Shown piece after piece: positions 5,218-12,996 of a stretch of 23,677 nt of DNA. The DNA lies in the IMG/VR virus record IMGVR_UViG_3300042520_001533, positions 1 to 23,677 of that record; one strand, 5' to 3'. Source of the stretch: a virus. The notes under the pieces were generated by a model, which did no database searches, was not told where the DNA came from, and worked only from the letters and a program-made list of their open reading frames with translations. The first letter of the stretch is position 1. Every line of letters begins with the position of its first letter. The translations under genes were made by a program, and so were the position numbers.

Positions 5218-7632
5218 TTAGATACAAGCATCAAAACTATCCATCTGAAACTTCTTGAACAACTTGAAGTAAACAGGGAAGGTCTTCCTTCGGCAAAGAA
5301 GATGATCTGTTTTCTTCACTTCCCTGAGATGTGCAACATGTGCCAAACCAACCCATAAGGTGCGGTTAGGATTAGCAATGCCCCACTTCTCAAATATGTT
5401 CTTGATATCAGTCAGATGGTATTCAATCTGAGTGTCCATCCACTCGTAGGCAGCGGGCTTTAACACCCACTTACCCCGACTGAACTTCTTCAAAGGACGA
5501 GGTACAGCATCCTTAGCTGTGAGATTGCACATGGTACGATACCTGTCTTTCAACAGTTCTAGTGCATCCCTGTTAACCTTACGATCACTATGAAACTTAG
5601 CACCTGTGAGAAGTGCAAGGTAGTGATTCCGGATACGAACTTCCTCGATCTTGATATCGACTTTCTTGAGAGCCGATTCAACTTTCTCTGAGCCAGCTTT
5701 CACTAGCCGTGAGAACCAAGACAACCCTAATCTTTTCTGATCTTTGAGGTCAGCTAAGATTTGAGGGTACTCGTATTTATCAAAGAAGCTTTTGCATTTC
5801 TCTAACATAAACTCGTCAATCAACTTGTCTGATCGAAGAACCAAATCTCCAATCATTTTTGCAGCAGTCATCTTGATCCATGCAATATCTTCTGGATCTC
5901 GAGTTTGCTGACAAGTGTCTACGACATCTTCCATTGGGACCATGATGTTGTTCCGCTCACCGTTGGGATGAGCTAGATTCCAAAGTGTAAGTACATTGAT
6001 GATCGTGCCCGGGTTTAGGCCGTCAACACCAACTTCTACTAAGAAGTCCTCAAAGTCGTAATCGTCTTTGTAAGACACTTTGGCTCGACTCTTACTGGGT
6101 AACTGAGGAATCTTTTCTCCCCGTGCCAACAAGATCGCATCCCGCTCAGTCGCCTTCAACGGCATCTTTGCAGGAAGCTGAATATCGGGAACCTCTATCG
6201 GTGGTGTGCCGATAAAAGTACACACATTGTATTCACCACGGTCTGACGGATTTCTGTGCATGAAGCACACGACCTCATCACCCCGCTTACGGAAGATGAC
6301 CGAGAGCTTATCATCCGCATCCATGCCACCATGGTTACGAAGATTCTCGAAGTAGGTATCGTCTGATACTACAAAGAGCATATACTCTTTGCAGTACATC
6401 ACTGCACCCTTCGGTACAGTGTAGTCAATGCCGAGCATTCTAAGAACACTCTCAGAGACCAATTGACAATAGACAGCACCAGGTATTTGAACCCTAATGC
6501 TCAACTCGTATAAGTCAGCAACACGCTGCATCCCAGACCGCCACACTCCCTTGAGCACGGCAGGGAGAGATCGAATGTCGCCCCACTCTTTCCACTGACA
6601 CAACCACATACGCTGTTGTGTAGTGTGGCTCTCTTCGATTCGTCCGTGAATTAGATCAAGTCTTAACTCATCCAACGAGTCTTCCAACTCATTGGTATCC
6701 ATTGCAGCGACTTTAGTATCAAGAGCATTGTTAACCCAGTGGTAAACACTAGAGTCTTCAACCTTGATGTTGAAGCCACAACCAAAGGCCTCTGGAAAGT
6801 TTCTAACCGCTTGACGGTTGGTATAGCCCTTCAGCTTACCTGGTTGTGGATCAATCCCTACATAGGCATAGTCACCATCAATAACTAGTTCTTTCTTGAT
6901 GTTGGTCTTATGACAGACCACATCGTGTGCCATGTCACACACAAAGAACTGACCTTTAATAAACCCAATCTTGGGAATGAACAACCTACCATTGAATACC
7001 AAAGTAGAAGTCAAGAGTCTCATCACTCCCGCTTTCTCTTCGGTGTCCATACCAACTTTATCTAACCTAGCTGCGGTCTGTCGAACAATCTCAGCAAACA
7101 ATCTGTAAGAGATAGCAATGGCTCCATCCATTACTTTTTCATACTTGCTTACATCATCTCCTACTAACTTTTTGCCATCAGATGTTGTCTTGTCCAGAAT
7201 CTTTACGGAGTCTGGATTAAGAACATTAACACCAATCTTTGCAAAGCCAAGGTATGGCTTAAGCAATTGCGATGCTCTCTTGGGAGTCTTAAGCCCCATC
7301 ATAAGCTTAACCCCAAGAGTCTTGAACCAGCCGAAGAATGTAACCTTCTCTGGCGAAACCGCAAAGATGATTGAGTCACCTTTGTGAACGGAGAAGATAA
7401 GATTGCCCTTAAGAGCTAAGAAGAACTCTTTGCGGGCAACGGAACTATCATTAGGACAATTCTCAGCCTCCCCAATGATGGGGAAAGAGTACACACGGTA
7501 CTCCTTGTCTAGCAAGTCGAGAAAGTGATAAAGCCTACCGTGAAGACCAGAAAGGTTCTTTGAGTCTGCAATAAGCTCGAACTCGAAACCCTTCTTAACA
7601 AAACCAGATAAAGTAATATCAAAACTATTCAT
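5218..7632 (-). CDS. Putative RdRP/YonO-like RNA polymerase
   Basis: An 804-aa protein. I place the start at the ATG at 7632, preceded by GGAG at nine bases. Upstream GTG and ATG codons would add a translated T-run and lack a proper site. Several segments resemble, in order, signatures of the two-barrel polymerases of the eukaryotic RdRP / phage YonO type. DGAIAIS (169-175) followed by LFAEIVRQTAARL resembles the DG-x-G-x-IS element. GFIKGQFFVCD (223-233) resembles the G-x-KG-x3-V element. IPGAVYCQ (383-390) resembles VPGA-x2-LMG. GGMDADDK (435-442) resembles the catalytic GGDLDGD loop. The match is imperfect: a Lys replaces the last Asp of DxDxD, and an RNP-x3-GE segment (460-467) follows rather than precedes the loop. 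If correct, this is a single-subunit RNA polymerase for phage genes. It is the largest minus-strand gene of the early side and has its own T-rich leader. Confidence 0.45.
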   Translation of the reverse strand: MNSFDITLSGFVKKGFEFELIADSKNLSGLHGRLYHFLDLLDKEYRVYSFPIIGEAENCPNDSSVARKEFFLALKGNLIFSVHKGDSIIFAVSPEKVTFFGWFKTLGVKLMMGLKTPKRASQLLKPYLGFAKIGVNVLNPDSVKILDKTTSDGKKLVGDDVSKYEKVMDGAIAISYRLFAEIVRQTAARLDKVGMDTEEKAGVMRLLTSTLVFNGRLFIPKIGFIKGQFFVCDMAHDVVCHKTNIKKELVIDGDYAYVGIDPQPGKLKGYTNRQAVRNFPEAFGCGFNIKVEDSSVYHWVNNALDTKVAAMDTNELEDSLDELRLDLIHGRIEESHTTQQRMWLCQWKEWGDIRSLPAVLKGVWRSGMQRVADLYELSIRVQIPGAVYCQLVSESVLRMLGIDYTVPKGAVMYCKEYMLFVVSDDTYFENLRNHGGMDADDKLSVIFRKRGDEVVCFMHRNPSDRGEYNVCTFIGTPPIEVPDIQLPAKMPLKATERDAILLARGEKIPQLPSKSRAKVSYKDDYDFEDFLVEVGVDGLNPGTIINVLTLWNLAHPNGERNNIMVPMEDVVDTCQQTRDPEDIAWIKMTAAKMIGDLVLRSDKLIDEFMLEKCKSFFDKYEYPQILADLKDQKRLGLSWFSRLVKAGSEKVESALKKVDIKIEEVRIRNHYLALLTGAKFHSDRKVNRDALELLKDRYRTMCNLTAKDAVPRPLKKFSRGKWVLKPAAYEWMDTQIEYHLTDIKNIFEKWGIANPNRTLWVGLAHVAHLREVKKTDHLLCRRKTFPVYFKLFKKFQMDSFDACI

Positions 7633-7670
7633 ATCAAGATACTCCATAATAAAAGAAAAAAAAACACACA

Positions 7671-7685
7671 AACAAACGAACAAGT
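7671..7685. repeat. 15-base leader repeat, copy 1
   Basis: AACAAACGAACAAGT is identical to 8014-8028. This copy lies 39 bases upstream of the start at 7632, next to an A9 run (T9 on the coding strand). Confidence 0.55.
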
Positions 7686-7960
7686 TAATCACCCATAGTT
7701 GCTGATTCCCAACCCCGTGAAGGGTAGAAGTTGTTGTGCCACTTCTCGGTGTTAATCGAGCCGTGATCTTTGATTCGCTTTGCCATTGATCTGGCTTCTG
7801 CCATTGACTTGAAAGTCTCTAAGAGTTGAAGTCCTAACTTTGGACTCCACCTTATTCGGACATAAAACACATCACGGCTTGGATCTCCTGAGCCAAACGA
7901 TGCCGTGCATACATCACGATTACCAAGATTCCAACGAACAAACTTTTGAACAGTACTCAT
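7685..7960 (-). CDS. Small hypothetical protein
   Basis: A 91-aa protein with AAGGAG eight bases before the ATG at 7960. It is a mixed alpha/beta, Trp- and Arg-rich sequence (FVRWNLGNRDVC, FYVRIRWSPKLGLQLLETF, EARSMAKRIKDHG) without membrane segments. The order of a strand with alternating residues followed by a long helix resembles small phage nucleic-acid-associated proteins, but I recognise no family. It is followed after 52 bases by the start of the 804-aa gene with no terminator between them, so the two are probably cotranscribed. The terminator at 7977-8012 separates it from the gene upstream. Confidence 0.6.
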   Translation of the reverse strand: MSTVQKFVRWNLGNRDVCTASFGSGDPSRDVFYVRIRWSPKLGLQLLETFKSMAEARSMAKRIKDHGSINTEKWHNNFYPSRGWESATMGD

Positions 7961-7976
7961 AACTCAAACTCCTTAA

Positions 7977-8012
7977 ATAAAAAGAACAAGCCCATGCAAC
8001 ACGCATGAGCTT
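7977..8012 (-). terminator. Intrinsic terminator after the 152-aa gene
   Basis: A 10-bp stem (AAGCCCATGC 7988-7997 with GCATGAGCTT 8003-8012, one wobble) is followed on the minus strand by GTTCTTTTTATTT. It lies upstream of the 91-aa gene and downstream of the gene at 8050. Confidence 0.75.
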
Positions 8013-8013
8013 C

Positions 8014-8028
8014 AACAAACGAACAAGT
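8014..8028. repeat. 15-base leader repeat, copy 2
   Basis: An exact copy of AACAAACGAACAAGT (7671-7685). It lies two bases before the terminator hairpin and 54 bases upstream of the start at 7960. Confidence 0.55.
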
Positions 8029-8049
8029 CACACTCACAATGAGCATGTA

Positions 8050-8508
8050 CTATCTAAGAAAAACAGTTACAACATCTTTGACAGCCAATTTGTTAGCAGC
8101 AGCTACACACCCAGCATGTTCTGATGCAAAGAAAGTTACTCCATCCAAGTTGCTGCGTTCTTTAACTTGCTTTGGGTGACAACACAGAATTTTTGTTATT
8201 TTGACATTAAATTCTTTAAGAACTAAACTTAAGGGGCAATGAGTATTATTTGGAAAAAACCAAACATAACCATCAGACCCACCGTGGATTCTTAGAATTA
8301 CATCTCCATCGGTACTCTTAACTAATTCCCAAGCTGGTGCATTGTATTGATCCATCCAGTCAGCTACAGCAATAACTTTTGCTACAGTAAACTTTCCAGC
8401 AACTGGATCTGCTACGCTACTTAGGTTTGCTTTTACATACAAAGCTACTGATATCGGAGCAATAAAAGTTACAAATACAATAGTCAAACCAATAATAAAA
8501 TTCTTCAT
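8050..8508 (-). CDS. Probable exported or membrane-anchored protein
   Basis: A 152-aa protein whose ATG at 8508 has AAGGAG six bases upstream. Residues 4-26 (FIIGLTIVFVTFIAPISVALYV) form a hydrophobic N-terminal segment after MKN, typical of a signal peptide or anchor; no clear lipobox is visible. The rest contains five Cys residues (HCPL, LCCHPK, HAGC and others), possibly metal-binding or disulfide-forming outside the cytoplasm. I recognise no family. It is a single-gene unit between the terminators 8656-8686 and 7977-8012. This is the third minus-strand gene with an N-terminal export signal, suggesting a group of envelope-directed accessory proteins. Confidence 0.6.
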   Translation of the reverse strand: MKNFIIGLTIVFVTFIAPISVALYVKANLSSVADPVAGKFTVAKVIAVADWMDQYNAPAWELVKSTDGDVILRIHGGSDGYVWFFPNNTHCPLSLVLKEFNVKITKILCCHPKQVKERSNLDGVTFFASEHAGCVAAANKLAVKDVVTVFLR

Positions 8509-8655
8509 CTGAAACTCCTTAGTGATAGAACAACATCAACACTCCCCTGTTTGCAACACACACGCATCGCACAAGTCACAAGGGGGTAGGGGTGTCAATT
8601 CACTTTCACACAACCACATAGGAATACCCTCGACCATGCCCTTAATACGGGGGTT

Positions 8656-8686
8656 AAAAAAAGAACGCCTGTCAAAACGACAGGCG
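8656..8686 (-). terminator. Intrinsic terminator after the 949-aa gene
   Basis: A perfect 8-bp stem (CGCCTGTC 8666-8673 with GACAGGCG 8679-8686) is followed on the minus strand by TTC and seven T residues. It begins 28 bases after the stop of the gene at 8714. Confidence 0.9.
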
Positions 8687-8713
8687 CATAGTTGGGTTTA
8701 AATTAAGAAGTGA

Positions 8714-11563
8714 TTACCTTCGGTTTAGATCAGTCCAATTATTAATTGGTGTTGTACCTTCTGTCCTTAAGATTCCTTCTTTCTCTTCAATCCTGTCACG
8801 GGTAGTAGCGTTCTTATCAATCCTAAGAGCATGGAAGTCCATAAACTCCATTAAGGTTGGAACAGTAACATCTGCTCCCGTGATAGGATCTTGTTTAATA
8901 ACATACCCTTTAAAGTCGTTTAAGTTTAAGAACTCCGCTGTCTTAAAATATTTAAGCGGAATAACATCGTTGATATGCGCCCGTATTTCATTTAACTGGT
9001 CAAGGGTAGTAGCTTCTTGGATAAGAGTTGGAATAGAAGCCCTTCCTCTTATAGCAATAAAATCTCCCCGTCTTCCCATTTGTACAAACGAATCATACTC
9101 ACTATTTAAAGGATCTGTCTGTGCTTTAAGCCTATCCCTTTCTTGGTTAAGTGCAGAGTTTCTTGGATCTCGGCTTATATCATCTTGCCGTGTAAACATG
9201 TTTTGCAATTCCATGTATCGATTCATGTACTTAGTTATATTGGCACTTTTTCTTGCTTCTTTCATTTCTGGAAGTGCGTTAATTCTTTTACCAATTTGGA
9301 AACGAAGTCTTCTTGTATACATTTGCATCTGATCCCTAACAGCATCTTGCAATTCTTTTCCCGTGTACCCTTGCTGAATAAAGTGTAATTGAGAAGCTTC
9401 CCTCATTTTTCTAAGGTGATAGTTTCTTTCAATACCTATTTTTCCAATTGTAGATTCACCTAACGAAGTTAAATCCCTAACCCTTTTACTTTTATCTTTT
9501 GCTTCTCGTATTGCTTGTTTTTTAAATTCTTTGCTTTCTCTTTCTCTTCGTGCTTCTGGATTCATCTCTTTTCTTTTTTTGATCTGATCTTCTTTTTGTT
9601 TTCGTGGGGTAAGCTCATTCATACTGGTAGTTCCATCTCGTCTACCAGAAACATAAAGGTTAAATAAATCTTTGTTAACCCTAACAATTTTTTCCATTTC
9701 ATCAATGATAGGCATGTTTTTAAGCCTTACACTTAAGCTGCTTAAAGATAAAATGTTTTGAATGTAATTACAAACAAGCATTCTACCCCCATCTCCCCTG
9801 TGTACTCGTTCTAGTTCTTCTTTTACTTTGTGTTGTAAGTCATACATGTTTTTAATACCAAACGATCTCATTTTTTTTCCAAAGCTTGCACTGTCCGCAA
9901 TGTTAATCAAAAGAGGATCAGTTTTAACTTGAACCTTGTCTTTAACTTTTGTAAATACAAACTCTTGCATGCTTGAGCTAAACGCATACTCAAAGTATTT
10001 GTTTTGCACAAACGGCAAAAACTTACTTAAGAAATCTTTACCCATTGCATTTTTTAAAACACCTCGTTGGTTTTTACTCCATTCTTTTAATATACCTTTT
10101 CCTAACTTATTTATTTCTTCGGCTATTACTTGTCCTACTTTAGATTTAAATTCATCAGTGCTTTTAATTCCTTTAGGATCATCTAACATTTTTTTAATAT
10201 CTACATTTTCTTTTACTTTTTTAAGAACATTATTTTTATTTAATAACTTACTTTCAACAATTTCATTACCCATAGCAGCTACTGTTCTTGCCCCTGCTGC
10301 TGTTCGTACATACGCTTTGGGATCAAACCCAATCTTTATCATTCTGTCCATTAAAGCTTTATCTTTAAACGCTCGCAGAATTTGATCATCGTCTTTTTTG
10401 AATATAGCTAACTCACGGTGGTTTACTTCTTTTTTATACGCTGCTTGTACTTTAGGCATATCTACTTTTGCTGGGTCATTAACAGCATATGAAACCAATA
10501 AACCTAATACTTTACTTTCTTTGCCTAACTTTTTTATTAAGTCTTTTGCTCTTTTAGGGTGGAGCTTAGTTCCTATGTTTCTAATACCTCTTAAGTCACC
10601 AGCATTTAAAAGTTTTATAACCTCCCTACTCAAAACAAAACTATCTCTAATTTGTCCTGGTGCAATATTACCCGTAGACAAAGTAGCCATACTCTCAACA
10701 ATTTGAGTGTTATAAAAGTAAACTGCCTTTGTCAGCTTTCTAACTTTTCTAAACTCCAACATCAATGAGTTTTTAGCAGCAATAGTAAAAGAGTCTTTTG
10801 GTAACACATTTAATAAATCATCAAGAGCATTTGAAGCTTCAACGGCATTTGCTGAATTAAGAATTTTTTGTATAGGTGCAGGTAGTTGTTTAATCTTAGA
10901 AATGATCTCTGCAATTTCTCTTTCGGCAGCTTGAAGCTCCGAAGCATTAGACCTTGTTGCAGAAGACTTATACAAACCTTCCCACTTTTTAAAATCACTT
11001 GTTGTAGGATTTCCTATCTGCCGAATAATATTTGCCCTTGCTTGCCCTGCTGTTCCAACCACTAAATTATTTACCGTATTTTGTTCTTTACTTAATACCG
11101 ACTTTTTTCCTGTCCGTGCAAACCTTGCTTCTTCTACAAACTTAAAATGCTGATCTGCAAAAGCTTTTCTTCTTTCTAATGCTCCCAAAACATACTTATC
11201 CCCTTCTTCATAAGCAGTTACAATTCTATCCCAAGCTCGAGGTTTATCTTTCTTAAGCTGTTGCATAAATGTAGACTTAAGCCAATTGTTTTTTAATAAG
11301 CTAAGATGCTTACTTACATCTGTGACAAAAGTATTTCCCACCAAACTTCTATAAACGCTTGGGTTTCTTCTTCGTACTTCTTTTATCCACTTTGATAATT
11401 CTGTGGCACTACCATCAACAGGGAGAGGAAGGATAGAATTACTTTTTCCCATAGCCCGAAGCAATGCACTACCTCGTAAATCTAAATCAGTCATCAAGCT
11501 TGCTATATCCCCAACATTTCTATGCCTGTTCAAAAGGTCTTTGATTCTGGAATTTATTGCCAT
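8714..11563 (-). CDS. Large basic helical protein, unknown; possible virion protein
   Basis: A 949-aa protein. I chose the ATG at 11563 (MAINSRIKDLL) because GGAG lies eight bases upstream; the frame extends 20 codons further to a TTG without a site. The sequence is overwhelmingly helical and Lys/Arg-rich, with few Cys. Strongly charged stretches occur near the middle of the C-terminal half (TPRKQKEDQIKKRKEMNPEA, ESKEFKKQAIREAKDKSKR) that may be coiled coil or nucleic-acid-binding. I see no enzymatic motif, signal peptide or clear membrane segment. It is divergent from the portal gene across a 90-base gap and ends at its own terminator. Size and position beside the head genes would fit an internal virion or ejected protein, but this is inference. 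The central part (9900-10700) is markedly AT-rich, similar in feel to the tape-measure gene. Confidence 0.65.
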   Translation of the reverse strand: MAINSRIKDLLNRHRNVGDIASLMTDLDLRGSALLRAMGKSNSILPLPVDGSATELSKWIKEVRRRNPSVYRSLVGNTFVTDVSKHLSLLKNNWLKSTFMQQLKKDKPRAWDRIVTAYEEGDKYVLGALERRKAFADQHFKFVEEARFARTGKKSVLSKEQNTVNNLVVGTAGQARANIIRQIGNPTTSDFKKWEGLYKSSATRSNASELQAAEREIAEIISKIKQLPAPIQKILNSANAVEASNALDDLLNVLPKDSFTIAAKNSLMLEFRKVRKLTKAVYFYNTQIVESMATLSTGNIAPGQIRDSFVLSREVIKLLNAGDLRGIRNIGTKLHPKRAKDLIKKLGKESKVLGLLVSYAVNDPAKVDMPKVQAAYKKEVNHRELAIFKKDDDQILRAFKDKALMDRMIKIGFDPKAYVRTAAGARTVAAMGNEIVESKLLNKNNVLKKVKENVDIKKMLDDPKGIKSTDEFKSKVGQVIAEEINKLGKGILKEWSKNQRGVLKNAMGKDFLSKFLPFVQNKYFEYAFSSSMQEFVFTKVKDKVQVKTDPLLINIADSASFGKKMRSFGIKNMYDLQHKVKEELERVHRGDGGRMLVCNYIQNILSLSSLSVRLKNMPIIDEMEKIVRVNKDLFNLYVSGRRDGTTSMNELTPRKQKEDQIKKRKEMNPEARRERESKEFKKQAIREAKDKSKRVRDLTSLGESTIGKIGIERNYHLRKMREASQLHFIQQGYTGKELQDAVRDQMQMYTRRLRFQIGKRINALPEMKEARKSANITKYMNRYMELQNMFTRQDDISRDPRNSALNQERDRLKAQTDPLNSEYDSFVQMGRRGDFIAIRGRASIPTLIQEATTLDQLNEIRAHINDVIPLKYFKTAEFLNLNDFKGYVIKQDPITGADVTVPTLMEFMDFHALRIDKNATTRDRIEEKEGILRTEGTTPINNWTDLNRR

Positions 11564-11589
11564 TTTTTCATCTCCGTGGCATCTTTCTA

Positions 11590-11618
11590 TTGATCCATAT
11601 CTTAATTTATACCATAAT
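11590..11618 (+). promoter_or_regulatory. Sigma70-like promoter for the structural genes
   Basis: TTGATC at 11590-11595 (4 of 6 to consensus), a 17-base spacer, and CATAAT at 11613-11618 (5 of 6) face the portal gene. The predicted start near 11625 leaves a leader of about 30 bases to the ATG at 11654, which has AAGGG six bases before it. The site lies in the divergent gap, so it may overlap signals for the 949-aa gene. Confidence 0.5.
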
Positions 11619-11653
11619 AGCAATATTAGCGATCTTAAATATAAGGGTTAATT

Positions 11654-12994
11654 ATGGCAAAGCGTAAGCGTAAACTTCGCCTCCCTCCTGACCAAGCATC
11701 AGATAGGGATCTTTCCACGCTTCTATCCTATGGTCCTTCCTTTCTTCCCTATGTTGCTGCATGGACAGACTCTCGCATTGAGCAAGTTCGGAACTTTAAG
11801 CATTGGATATACATTGCAGTCCGAACTATTGCCAAGCAAGTTGCCTCTCAAATACCTAATGTGTCGTGGACATACCATCACTCTCTAGCTGCTCCCCGTG
11901 CAAACTACCTACGCTCAAAAGCTCTAATACCCCTGCTATCCCACGAAGACTTAGAACCAGTACCGGACAAACACCCCTTACTGCGTTTGTTAAAAGATCC
12001 CAACGATCCCGACACTTCCTATGATCTTTGGTATGAAACCATCATGTTTCATCACCTCACAGGTATAGCGTACTGGTGGATGCCCAAGAACGCTCTTGGC
12101 CTCCCTGCTGCAATTTGGGTAGTACCTTCCCATTGGATGTGGCCCATTGTTGGTCAAGACAAACTTATTGAAGGCTATGAGATTCGACCTATTGAAGGTA
12201 ATTACTTTCGTAAGTTCTTACCCGTTGACGAAATTGTTGTGTTTAAAGATAAGTCGCCCATCTCAAAGATTGATGGTTACTCCCCTCTGACAGCAGGCGC
12301 ACAGTGGGGCGATACAATGGAAATGATTAACCGCTCTCGTTGGCATGCTTACAAAAACGGAACATTCCCAACAGTAGCTGTTCAGTTTGATGGGAAGTTT
12401 CAAGACCCTAGTGATGAAGACCTTCGCCGAATTGAATCCAAGTTTATGTCCCGATACACAGGTGAAACCCGATCTAACCGTCCAATGTTTTTACCGCCAG
12501 GTGTTTCGGTTAACCCAATATCCCTTGGCATTAACCAAATGTTATTCGGTGAAACGGCAAACGAAGTAAGAGACAACCTACTAGCCTTGTTTGGTGTACC
12601 CGCCTCCGCAGCAGGGCTTTCTAAAGACATGACATATGGTTCGGTAATGGCATCTCATGCTGGGTTTATGCAGCAAACTATTAACCCTTTACTCCGTTAT
12701 TTTGGTCAAGTAATCACTGAGAAGGTTGCTCATCGTTACGATGACTCTTTAAAAGTTTGGTGGGAAGACATCACCCCGCATGACCCAGAGCTTGTAGAAA
12801 AACAAATTCAAACCGATTTGATGTGTGGTGCAATAACTCCTAACGAAGTTCGTATTATGCGTGGCAGACAACCTTTTCCAACAGCATGGGGGGATAACCC
12901 AATTCTTCCTGTTAATGTTGCAAGCACTCCTATGGGTGGTACACATGCTCCCGTACCCGCTCCTTTATCCAATCCAAACGATAACAGAGGATAA
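11654..12994 (+). CDS. HK97-family portal protein
   Basis: The 446-aa portal forms the dodecameric ring at one head vertex through which DNA is packaged and ejected. The family is recognisable from conserved segments in order: IYIAVRTIAKQVAS near residue 50, WYETIMFHHLTGIAYWWM in the first third, EIVVFKDKSP with GYSPL in the middle, FPTVAVQFDG, and FLPPGV. Then come EVRDNLLALFGVPASAAGL and INPLLRYFGQVI, the typical portal stem and crown region. Length is normal (about 380-480). It is the first gene of the plus-strand module, just after a predicted promoter, and is followed two bases later by the protease gene. No terminase precedes it; the neighbour on the left is the divergent 949-aa gene. 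The N-terminus (MAKRKRKLRL) is unusually basic. Confidence 0.93.
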   Translation: MAKRKRKLRLPPDQASDRDLSTLLSYGPSFLPYVAAWTDSRIEQVRNFKHWIYIAVRTIAKQVASQIPNVSWTYHHSLAAPRANYLRSKALIPLLSHEDLEPVPDKHPLLRLLKDPNDPDTSYDLWYETIMFHHLTGIAYWWMPKNALGLPAAIWVVPSHWMWPIVGQDKLIEGYEIRPIEGNYFRKFLPVDEIVVFKDKSPISKIDGYSPLTAGAQWGDTMEMINRSRWHAYKNGTFPTVAVQFDGKFQDPSDEDLRRIESKFMSRYTGETRSNRPMFLPPGVSVNPISLGINQMLFGETANEVRDNLLALFGVPASAAGLSKDMTYGSVMASHAGFMQQTINPLLRYFGQVITEKVAHRYDDSLKVWWEDITPHDPELVEKQIQTDLMCGAITPNEVRIMRGRQPFPTAWGDNPILPVNVASTPMGGTHAPVPAPLSNPNDNRG

Positions 12995-12996
12995 TC

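Noticed and set aside
4888-5227. Two overlapping minus-strand frames of 68-78 codons
   Set aside because: They use weak starts without ribosome binding sites, have biased composition and overlap strong RNA-like structures; treated as non-coding.
7633-7692. N-terminal extension of the 804-aa protein from a GTG
   Set aside because: It would translate a T-run leader and overlap the preceding gene; the ATG at 7632 has a well-placed GGAG.
8593-8598. A perfect TTGACA on the minus strand upstream of the gene at 8508
   Set aside because: No -10-like hexamer lies 16-18 bases downstream, so a sigma70 promoter cannot be supported.
8880-10706. Several plus-strand frames of 80-150 codons
   Set aside because: They are shadows of the 949-aa minus-strand gene, with no start signals.
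11564-11623. N-terminal extension of the 949-aa protein from a TTG
   Set aside because: It has no ribosome binding site and runs into the predicted promoter; the ATG at 11563 is preceded by GGAG at eight bases.
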